Shown: in pieces, positions 35,760 through 41,634 of the stretch
How the letters are laid out: each line of letters begins with the position of its first letter
Numbering within the stretch: the stretch's first letter is position 1
Assembly: GCA_947426865.1 (NCBI GenBank)
Contig: CANEFS010000009.1
Coordinates: forward strand, 1 to 41,634
DNA length: 41,634 nucleotides
Source of the DNA: an uncultured Coriobacteriaceae bacterium
GTDB lineage: Bacteria; Actinomycetota; Coriobacteriia; Coriobacteriales; Atopobiaceae
Reading direction: 5' to 3'
Program-made: the position numbers and the translations under genes
The notes under the pieces: generated by a model
What the model was told of the DNA's origin: nothing
What the model saw: the letters and a program-made list of their open reading frames with translations, nothing else
The model's database searches: none

Positions 35760-38318
35760 ATGGCAAACCAACCCTCACTCAACAACATCCCCGCGCACAT
35801 CCAAGAAGCGCTCGCTCTCAACACGCTGAATCCCGCGCAGCTGAAGGCCGTCCTTTGCACCGAGGGACCGCTGCTCGTTTTGGCAGGCGCCGGCTCCGGC
35901 AAGACGCGCGTCCTCACCACGCGCATCGCCTACATGATTGCCACTCTGGGCGTCCAGCCCTACCAAATCCTTGCCATCACCTTCACGAACAAGGCCGCCA
36001 CAGAGATGCGCGAGCGCCTGCAATCGCAGCTCGCCGGCTACGTCCGAGGCATGTGGGTCTGCACCTTCCACGCCATGTGCGTGCGCATCTTGCGCGAGGA
36101 TGGCGAGAAGCTGGGTTTCTCGGCAAACTTCACCATCTATGACGATGATGACTCAAAACGCCTGATAAAAGCTATCATGAGTGACCTGTCCATTGACACG
36201 AAATCGTTCGATCCCAACTCGATTCGCGCCCAAATAAGCGCTGCCAAAAACAAACTTATAACGCCTGCCGAGTTCGCTGACAGCGCAACCTCTCCCATGG
36301 AAGAGGCCGCCGCCAAGGTTTACGAGGAGCTGCAGGAGCGCCTCTTCAAGCAAAACGCGATGGACTTCGACGACCTTCTCGTCAACACGCACCGTCTCTT
36401 CTCGAAATTCCCCGACGTGCTCGCGCGCTACCAGGAGCGTTTTGCCTATATCAGCGTCGACGAGTATCAGGACACGAACCACGTTCAGTACGCCCTCACC
36501 AACATGCTCGCCGGCGAGAAGCGCAACCTCATGGTGGTAGGCGACGACGACCAGTCGATTTACTCCTGGCGCGGCGCCGATATCCAAAACATCCTCGATT
36601 TCGAGAAGGACTACCCGGAAGCCGCCGCCATTAAGCTGCAGCAAAACTACCGCTCGACCGGCCACATTTTGAACGCAGCAAACGCCGTCGTGGTGCACAA
36701 TGCCGGCCGTCGCGAGAAGGAACTGTTCACGACCGCCGGCGCGGGCGAGCTCATCCACGCCTACCAGGCAAGCGATGAGCGCGACGAGGGCCGCTGGATC
36801 GCCTCGGAGGCGGAGCGGCTGAATCGCGAGGGCATTTCCTACGATGACATGGCCGTTTTCTACCGCACGAACGTGCAGAGCCGCGTGCTGGAGGACATGT
36901 TCTTGCGCGCCGGAGTCCCCTACAAAATCGTGGGCGGCACGCGCTTTTTCGACCGCGCCGAGATCCGCGACGTGATGGCGTATCTGAAGCTCGTCCTCAA
37001 TCCGGCCGACGACGTCTCCGCCCGCCGCGTCATCAACGTCCCCCGCCGAGGCATCGGCGCCACCTCCATCGACAAAATATCTGCCTTCGCCGCCCAAAAC
37101 GACTTGAGCTTTTTTGAAGCCTGCGTTGCCTGCGTGGCAGAAACCGATCTTCTTTCTCCCAAAGTCCGAGAAGCCCTTGCCACTTGGACCTCCAACATTG
37201 AGGCGGCGCGCCACTACACCGGCGACTTGGCGAGCGTTATCGAGATGGTCGTGGAAAAGGCCGGCATCATCGACGCGCTTGAGCAGCAGTTGGGGCCGGA
37301 CGCGCAGGGGCGCCTGGAAAACATTCGAGAGTTCTTGCTGATTGCTAAAGAGTTTGACGAGAGTCACGAAGACATCATCTCCAACTTGGAATCGATGGCG
37401 GAGTTGCGCCGCGCCGGTGTGGAAGGAGTGCCGAAAGAAGGCGCCCCATCGCCCGCCGCCCTCGCTCCCGCCCCTGCGCTGTCGGCCGCCGCCCTCGCTC
37501 CCGCCCCTGCGCTGTCGGCCGCCGCCCTCGCTCCCGCCCCTTCCGCAGCTCCAGGCACACCCCTAGACGGCTCTTTTCCTAACGTCGCCACCACATCAAC
37601 CCCCCAAGACGACTACGCCGACCTTAAAGTCGCCGCCCAAAAGCTCCCCGCTTTTCTCGAGTGGCTCGCCCTTAGAAGCGACCTCGACAATTTGTCCGGT
37701 CATGCGACGGCCGTTACCCTTATGACGATTCACTCGGCCAAGGGCCTGGAGTTTCCGGTTGTTTTTGTTGCCGGGCTTGAAGAGGGCCTTTTTCCCAATC
37801 TTCTTTTCGACAACGACCCTGCCAAGCTGGAAGAGGAGCGCCGCCTCGCCTACGTGGCCATCACCCGGGCGCGCCGGAAGCTTTTCCTCACTTACGCTTC
37901 TAGCCGGCGCACCTACGGCTCCACGACGGCTAACCCTCGCAGTCGTTTTGTCGGCGAGATTCCCGACGCAGACATCACGCTTACCGGCGTTGGCTCGGCC
38001 GGTTTTTCGGGCTGGGGCTGGGAGAAACGCGGCGACCGCCATGGCATGTACGGCACGGGCGGAGACCTGTATGGCTCGGATGGAGGAGTAGTGTTTGGCG
38101 GCGGCTCGCACCAGGAAAGCGCCGCTTCCCGGTCTGAGGCCTCCTCGACTTCCGCTCAAGAGACCTTCGAGAAAGGCGATCTCGTCCATCACAAAATTTT
38201 TGGCAACGGGGTCGTGATGGAAGTGAAGGGCGACGAGCTGACCGTCCATTTCGAGAAAACCAACAAAACGAAGCGCCTCTTAAGAACCTTCGCACCTCTC
38301 GTAAAAATCGAAAAATAG
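35760..38318 (+). CDS. pcrA: UvrD/PcrA-type ATP-dependent DNA helicase
   Basis: A superfamily 1 3'-5' helicase for repair and replication-fork upkeep. Motifs: Q-motif region LNPAQLKAV, Walker A AGAGSGKTR (42-50), TFTNKAATEM, VDEYQDTN (Walker B), VVGDDDQSIYSWRGA, QNYRST, TIHSAKGLEFPVVF and VAITRAR. The C-terminal FEKGDLVHHKIFGNGVV is the Tudor-like RNA-polymerase-binding domain of PcrA. About residues 560-604, in the 2B region, are an Ala/Pro repeat (ALAPAPALSAA) missing from homologues. The ATG at 35760 follows AAAGGAA. At 852 residues it is somewhat longer than usual because of the insert and a Gly-rich linker. Confidence 0.95.
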   Translation: MANQPSLNNIPAHIQEALALNTLNPAQLKAVLCTEGPLLVLAGAGSGKTRVLTTRIAYMIATLGVQPYQILAITFTNKAATEMRERLQSQLAGYVRGMWVCTFHAMCVRILREDGEKLGFSANFTIYDDDDSKRLIKAIMSDLSIDTKSFDPNSIRAQISAAKNKLITPAEFADSATSPMEEAAAKVYEELQERLFKQNAMDFDDLLVNTHRLFSKFPDVLARYQERFAYISVDEYQDTNHVQYALTNMLAGEKRNLMVVGDDDQSIYSWRGADIQNILDFEKDYPEAAAIKLQQNYRSTGHILNAANAVVVHNAGRREKELFTTAGAGELIHAYQASDERDEGRWIASEAERLNREGISYDDMAVFYRTNVQSRVLEDMFLRAGVPYKIVGGTRFFDRAEIRDVMAYLKLVLNPADDVSARRVINVPRRGIGATSIDKISAFAAQNDLSFFEACVACVAETDLLSPKVREALATWTSNIEAARHYTGDLASVIEMVVEKAGIIDALEQQLGPDAQGRLENIREFLLIAKEFDESHEDIISNLESMAELRRAGVEGVPKEGAPSPAALAPAPALSAAALAPAPALSAAALAPAPSAAPGTPLDGSFPNVATTSTPQDDYADLKVAAQKLPAFLEWLALRSDLDNLSGHATAVTLMTIHSAKGLEFPVVFVAGLEEGLFPNLLFDNDPAKLEEERRLAYVAITRARRKLFLTYASSRRTYGSTTANPRSRFVGEIPDADITLTGVGSAGFSGWGWEKRGDRHGMYGTGGDLYGSDGGVVFGGGSHQESAASRSEASSTSAQETFEKGDLVHHKIFGNGVVMEVKGDELTVHFEKTNKTKRLLRTFAPLVKIEK
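37453..37541 (+). repeat. 33-nt tandem repeat in pcrA
   Basis: A 33-nt unit containing CTCGCTCCCGCCCCTGCGCT is repeated with exact identity (phases at 37461, 37494 and 37527, the last partial). It encodes 11-residue ALAPAPALSAA units. Confidence 0.95.
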
Positions 38319-38456
38319 CTTCCTCGTAGCGTTCAGAAATGGGCCGAGAAAACAGGTCGGATTGTTCAAATTCAAAGAACACACAGCTAAACAGCGAAAA
38401 ACGACCGAAATTCCTTCTCAAAAAAGCATTATCTGTCCCCATTTCTGGCAACTAAT

Positions 38457-38555
38457 GGCAGAAATTCGTACGAAAAACCGCCGCAACTTGACAGAAATTC
38501 GTACGAAAAACTGCCATAACTTGGCAGAAATACGGATGAAAGCGTCGTCAAAATG
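38457..38555 (+). repeat. 33-nt tandem repeats with a TTCGTACGAA palindrome upstream of the DUF4143 gene
   Basis: Units start at 38457, 38490 and (degenerate) 38523. The first two share GACAGAAATTCGTACGAAAA-type sequence: a perfect 10-bp palindrome flanked by GGCAG and C(C/T)GCC. The whole gap 38319-38662 contains no recognised gene; a TTG-started frame at 38362 would read the repeat as 11-residue AEIRTKN units but looks incidental. Confidence 0.85.
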
Positions 38556-38662
38556 CTATCATGAAAATAAAAAACGACTGCAAATAAAGAGCAAAAGGCA
38601 ATTTGGCACCTCGTTCCTCGGAAGTGCCCATATCCCCCCGAGCAAAAAAAGAGGAGCATCCC

Positions 38663-40003
38663 ATGAAACGATTCTTAATGGAAAAATTGCTCGATTGGAA
38701 AGATTCATCTCATAGGCTTCCGCTGATTATCAATGGTGCAAGGCAAGTTGGCAAAACTTGGCTTCTTCAAGAATTCGGCCGAACCGCCTTTAAAAATACG
38801 GTCTATGTAAACTGCGATACAGACGAGCGAATCAAAGAGATTTTTAACAAAGATTTCAATATTGACCGTATTTTGGGCGACTTAGAGATACTTATGCAAC
38901 AGAAGATAGTGCCTGGAGAAACCCTTCTCATCTTTGACGAAATTCAGGAAACTCCAAAGGCCCTCACTTCCCTCAAGTATTTTGCTGAAAATAAGCCTGA
39001 GCTCGCCATTACGGCTGCCGGTTCTCTTTTAGGCTTAACCATTCACGAAGGAACAGGTTTTCCCGTTGGGAAAGTTACGATTTTTAATCTGTATCCCCTG
39101 TCTTTTTTCGAGTTCCTTTATGCGATGGGAGAAGACCTCCTTTGCGAAAAACTTCAAGCTTCTACGCCGTCAAATATTGATGAGCTTGATCTTTTTTCGG
39201 ACACGTTGATAAAACATTTGAAGACCTACCTTTTCGTAGGCGGTATGCCCGGTGTTGTAAAAAATTACGTTGAAGAAAAAAACACCGATACCGTTCGCAC
39301 GTTGCAAGAAAGCATTCTTGAGGCCTACCGTTTCGACCTCTCAAAACATCTCAATTCCCTGGAAACAAACAGGGCGATTGAAGTCCTTGACTCCCTTCCA
39401 AATCATCTTTCCCGAGAAAACAAGCGCTTTATTTTTGGCCAGGTCAGAGATGGCGGCCGCGGCCGAGATTACGAGGATGTGCTTTCTTGGCTTCAGGCGG
39501 CGGACTTCATCGTTCGCGTGTTCAATGTAACAAAACCAGGAAATCCTCTGGCCGCCTACAGGGACCCGCGCAGTTTCAAAATCTTTTTCGTGGACGTCGG
39601 TCTTTTAGGTGCTCTGAGCAACGTAAACCCTCGCACGCTTCTTGAAGGGGATGCGCTTTTTACAGAGTTCAAAGGCGCCCTGACCGAACAGTTCGTCTGC
39701 CAAGAGCTTCTCTACATGAACTCACAGGCACCTTTTTACTGGTCGGGCAAGAAAGAAAAATCCATGGCCGAGATTGACTTTCTCGTGCAAAACCAAGCGA
39801 TTTCCCAAGGCCACTTCAGCGACATTTGCGCGGTTGAGGCGAAAGCGTCTGTGAATCTTAAAGCGAAAAGCCTCAGCGTCTTTCACAAGACTTATCCTCA
39901 AACGAGGGCCTTTAGATTGTCTCTTGCCTGGTTCCGAGAAGAGAGTTGGGTCCGCAATATACCCCTTTTTGCGTTTGAAAATGTGCGCTTGTGGGACAAT
40001 TAA
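38663..40003 (+). CDS. AAA+ ATPase with a DUF4143 C-terminal domain
   Basis: The N-terminal ATPase has Walker A GARQVGKT (25-32), Walker B LLIFDEIQE and sensor-like ITAAGSLLG, followed by GGMPGVV and EAYRFDLSKHL. The C-terminal DUF4143 region shows FFVDVGLLGAL and ends with a possible PD-(D/E)xK nuclease-like pattern: AEIDFLVQN then AVEAKAS. This is a common but functionally obscure bacterial and archaeal family, often in multiple mobile copies. The start at 38663 has AGAGGAG upstream. Base composition looks more AT-rich than pcrA, which suggests acquisition. It lies behind the palindromic repeats and 84 nt before an MscS gene. Confidence 0.88.
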   Translation: MKRFLMEKLLDWKDSSHRLPLIINGARQVGKTWLLQEFGRTAFKNTVYVNCDTDERIKEIFNKDFNIDRILGDLEILMQQKIVPGETLLIFDEIQETPKALTSLKYFAENKPELAITAAGSLLGLTIHEGTGFPVGKVTIFNLYPLSFFEFLYAMGEDLLCEKLQASTPSNIDELDLFSDTLIKHLKTYLFVGGMPGVVKNYVEEKNTDTVRTLQESILEAYRFDLSKHLNSLETNRAIEVLDSLPNHLSRENKRFIFGQVRDGGRGRDYEDVLSWLQAADFIVRVFNVTKPGNPLAAYRDPRSFKIFFVDVGLLGALSNVNPRTLLEGDALFTEFKGALTEQFVCQELLYMNSQAPFYWSGKKEKSMAEIDFLVQNQAISQGHFSDICAVEAKASVNLKAKSLSVFHKTYPQTRAFRLSLAWFREESWVRNIPLFAFENVRLWDN

Positions 40004-40016
40004 AGAGGCACGATTT

Positions 40017-40087
40017 GCTCGGAAGAAGGTAAACGAGCAAAAAGATGAGCCGGCAAGGTTGGCTCGGAAGAAGGCAGACGAGAAAAC
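40017..40087 (+). repeat. 45-nt period duplication carrying the mscS ribosome site
   Basis: GCTCGGAAGAAGG followed by ACGAG occurs at 40017 and again at 40062, so a GAAGAAGG ribosome-like site is duplicated directly before the ATG at 40088. GAGCC/GGCTC can form a hairpin between the copies. Confidence 0.85.
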
Positions 40088-40846
40088 ATGCTTGAGATTC
40101 ACTACAATGGAATTGATATTCATGAATGGGTGGATAAATTTCTTATCCTAATCATAGCGGTTCTTGTCGCTTGGCTTCTTTCTCGTTGGTTGGCACGTCT
40201 CGTTGACCGGACCCTGAACCACCTCGAGGTACCCGACGCATCTATTTTCTTGAATATTACAAAGGGCGCTGTTTGGGTCGTTGCCGTACTTTGTGTTCTA
40301 CAACCCGTTTTTAACGTCAGTCCTAACGCTTTGATAACCACCTTAGGTGCTGCCTCCATCGCCCTTTCGCTTGGTTTGCAAGACACTATCTCTAACTTGA
40401 TAGGCGGCCTTGGCCTCATGATTAATAAGGTTGTAAAGCCAAATGACTACATTACGGTGAACGGCATTACGGGTCGCGTGCAAGACGTGACATGGCGCTC
40501 CACGACTGTTAAAGATCGCATTGGAAACATCGAGGTCATCCCCAACTCAGTCCTTAACAAGTCCGCCATCACGAAGTTGACACGCGTCCTTGCGCACGAA
40601 ACTTCGCTTGAGATTACCTTGAAGCCAGACGTCGATGTGAACAAGACTTGTGAAGAATTGATACGTACCGTCGACAAAGCTTTAGGGAAACAAAAGGCGC
40701 CGGCCGCCACCGTAGTGCGCCTTACAGGCATTTCAAGCAGTGGCACTCAAGCAACCATTTTCTTCCATGTCAAGGAAGATATTACTTTCGCAAACGCTAC
40801 CGACCTCGTCGTTCGCGCTCTTGAAGACTCCGACTACATAGCGTAA
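40088..40846 (+). CDS. Small MscS-family mechanosensitive channel
   Basis: MscS channels release solutes on sudden osmotic downshift. Two or three membrane segments lie in the first 110 residues, and the pore-lining TM3 reads LGAASIALSLGLQDTISNLIGG, with Gly/Ala spacing typical of MscS. The beta domain follows (VKPNDYITVNGITGRVQDVTWRSTTV, EVIPNSVL). At 252 residues it is at the short end of the family. The ATG at 40088 lies inside the duplicated leader. Operon with the DUF4143 gene is possible given the 84-nt gap. Confidence 0.92.
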   Translation: MLEIHYNGIDIHEWVDKFLILIIAVLVAWLLSRWLARLVDRTLNHLEVPDASIFLNITKGAVWVVAVLCVLQPVFNVSPNALITTLGAASIALSLGLQDTISNLIGGLGLMINKVVKPNDYITVNGITGRVQDVTWRSTTVKDRIGNIEVIPNSVLNKSAITKLTRVLAHETSLEITLKPDVDVNKTCEELIRTVDKALGKQKAPAATVVRLTGISSSGTQATIFFHVKEDITFANATDLVVRALEDSDYIA

Positions 40847-40945
40847 TTTTAAATCGGCTGCTCACTTAGAGTTTTGTTGAAAGGTTCCCATGTTTACTTT
40901 CAGGCCAATGTGAGCGCAAAATTTTTCGCTTCTTAGCACCTCTTT

Positions 40946-40977
40946 CCTTTCTCGAGAAAGGCTTTTCATTTTTTTGG
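40946..40977 (+). terminator. Terminator after mscS
   Basis: CCTTTCTC and GAGAAAGG (40946-40961) form a perfect 8-bp inverted repeat followed by CTTTTCATTTTTTT. Confidence 0.75.
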
Positions 40978-41021
40978 GATTTTGCATCCCCTTCTTAACC
41001 TAAAGTTGTGGATTGATTGCG

Positions 41022-41134
41022 CTAGATGCGAAATTCTAAGCACTAGATGCGACACTTTTTTTTGGGGGGGGGCATGTCGCAGCTTATTAATTAATGCAAA
41101 AGAGGTAAAAATTTTGCTTAAACTATTTATAGTT
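41022..41134 (+). other. T8G9 tract within an inverted repeat, and a palindrome, upstream of the last gene
   Basis: TGCGACA (41048-41054) and TGTCGCA (41075-41081) flank eight T (41056-41063) and nine G (41064-41072). CTAGATGCGA occurs twice just before (about 41023 and 41043). Farther on, AACTATTTATAGTT (41121-41134) is palindromic and may overlap a promoter. The gap 40847-41205 otherwise shows only the mscS terminator and a 10-codon frame. Confidence 0.7.
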
Positions 41135-41157
41135 AACGCAATGGAGTTTTGAAAAAA

Positions 41158-41190
41158 ATGACCATTGGCAAACGCCTGAAAACAATATGA
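41158..41190 (+). other. Ten-codon frame resembling an XRE regulator start
   Basis: ATG to TGA encodes MTIGKRLKTI, much like the start of Cro/C1-type helix-turn-helix regulators. TGGAG lies about 14 nt upstream. It ends 15 nt before the next gene, so it may be a remnant or a leader peptide. Confidence 0.4.
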
Positions 41191-41205
41191 GGAAAGGAAC
41201 GGAGA

Positions 41206-41553
41206 ATGCTAGATCAACAAGAAGAACAGAACTCAGGGTTTAATGCAAATATTACCACCCAAGGTCAAGACACAGGAAACCCTGTTACTAACGTCAATAT
41301 TCAGATTCCGCAAGGAGGCAGTAATGGAGTAGGTGTCGCAGGATTTGTCCTTGCTCTTATTGCCTTGTTTTTGAGTTGGGTGCCAGTTTTCGGCTGGATT
41401 CTTTGGATTCTCGGGGCCATCTTGTCTATTGTTGGTCTTTTCCGCGTTCCTCGTGGCCTTGCAATTGCAGGAACTGTCATCTCATTCATTGACGTTATTA
41501 TATTAATCGCGGTCATTGGAGTAATTGGAGGTTGCGCCGCCCTTATGCTTTAA
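41206..41553 (+). CDS. Small membrane protein (DUF4190-like)
   Basis: After a polar Gln/Asn/Thr-rich N-terminus of about 44 residues, two hydrophobic hairpins (about 45-85 and 88-115) show the GFVLALIALFLSW...GWILWILGAILSIVGL and PRGLAIAGTVIS pattern of DUF4190-type proteins. Those domains often follow regulatory or low-complexity N-termini and have no known enzymatic role. GGAAAGGAACGGAG precedes the ATG at 41206, fixing the start. The homopolymer tract and palindrome upstream may control it. Function unknown. Confidence 0.75.
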   Translation: MLDQQEEQNSGFNANITTQGQDTGNPVTNVNIQIPQGGSNGVGVAGFVLALIALFLSWVPVFGWILWILGAILSIVGLFRVPRGLAIAGTVISFIDVIILIAVIGVIGGCAALML

Positions 41554-41556
41554 TTG

Positions 41557-41578
41557 ATTGCTTGAAAATTGCTTGAAA
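41557..41578 (+). repeat. 11-nt tandem duplication after the last gene
   Basis: ATTGCTTGAAA occurs twice head to tail (41557-41567, 41568-41578), directly behind the stop codon. Confidence 0.85.
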
Positions 41579-41611
41579 AAGGGCTATAGGACAAAAAGTG
41601 TGTCTAGTTTT

Positions 41612-41634
41612 GGGCGTTACCGCAGGTGGCGCCC
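41612..41634 (+). terminator. Possible hairpin at the window edge
   Basis: GGGCG (41612-41616) can pair with CGCCC (41630-41634), with ACC/GGT pairing inside. The window ends here, so a following T-run cannot be checked. Confidence 0.3.

Noticed and set aside
35540-35760. LexA/SOS box before pcrA
   Set aside because: No GAAC-N4-GTTC or CTGT-N8-ACAG type site was found.
38457-38555. CRISPR array
   Set aside because: The repeats are directly adjacent without spacers and there are no cas genes.
38362-38715. TTG-started frame reading the 33-nt repeats as 11-residue units
   Set aside because: It overlaps the DUF4143 start, lacks a ribosome site and the repeat centre is a DNA palindrome, which fits a binding site better.
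41612-41634. T-box fragment (GTTACCGCA resembles GGTACCGCG)
   Set aside because: It is a partial match only, with no specifier stem visible and the window ends there.

Overview
The window reads as chromosomal DNA of an anaerobic, fermenting, saccharolytic bacterium, most likely a member of the Coriobacteriia (Actinobacteriota); a Firmicutes-like host is the main alternative. The grounds are a glgC/glgD pair with glgP and glgA, a multi-cluster [FeFe] hydrogenase, PTS uptake of a phosphorylated alpha-glucoside, an L31 protein with a long Ala/Glu/Lys tail, and a compact rpmE, prfA, prmC, tsaC region. The taxonomic call is inference. No rRNA, tRNA, IS element, phage gene or CRISPR array was recognised.

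Layout. 247-12721 (+) is a glycogen block: glgB, glgP, glgC, glgD, glgA and a 1199-residue fusion of a GH13 amylase-type enzyme with a MalQ-type 4-alpha-glucanotransferase. 12833-18793 (-) holds asnS, a QueT-family transporter, an [FeFe] hydrogenase and a flavoprotein joining a NuoF-like iron-sulfur region to a GltD-like module. 18948-25719 (+) holds exonuclease III and a sugar cluster: a ROK kinase split by an in-frame TAA, an alpha-glucoside EIICB whose conserved first codons also carry an in-frame TAA, 6-phospho-alpha-glucosidase, a small membrane protein and EIIA(Glc). 25768-28106 (+) encodes folate genes (folE, folP-folK fusion). coaX lies on the minus strand. 29277-35524 is a translation-related region: rpmE, a YgjP-like metalloprotease and a trigger-factor-like protein (both minus), an LPMTG microprotein, prfA, prmC and tsaC. 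35760-41553 (+) holds a PcrA/UvrD helicase, a DUF4143 ATPase, a small MscS channel and a small membrane protein.

How the genes work together. Alpha-glucosides enter by the EIICB, with EIIA(Glc) as the likely phosphodonor, are cleaved by GlvA and phosphorylated to hexose phosphates. Surplus glucose-1-phosphate goes through GlgC/GlgD, GlgA and GlgB into glycogen, which GlgP and the amylase-MalQ fusion can remobilise. The hydrogenase pair would balance reductant from fermentation.

The most unusual signals are: (1) two separate in-frame TAA codons in neighbouring sugar genes; (2) histone-H1-like Lys/Ala tails on glycogen enzymes; (3) short tandem duplications in many gene leaders, the best being seven 11-nt units directly before prfA; (4) low-complexity repeat insertions or tails in conserved enzymes and L31; and (5) a microprotein with an LPxTG-type sorting signal at its N-terminus instead of its C-terminus.
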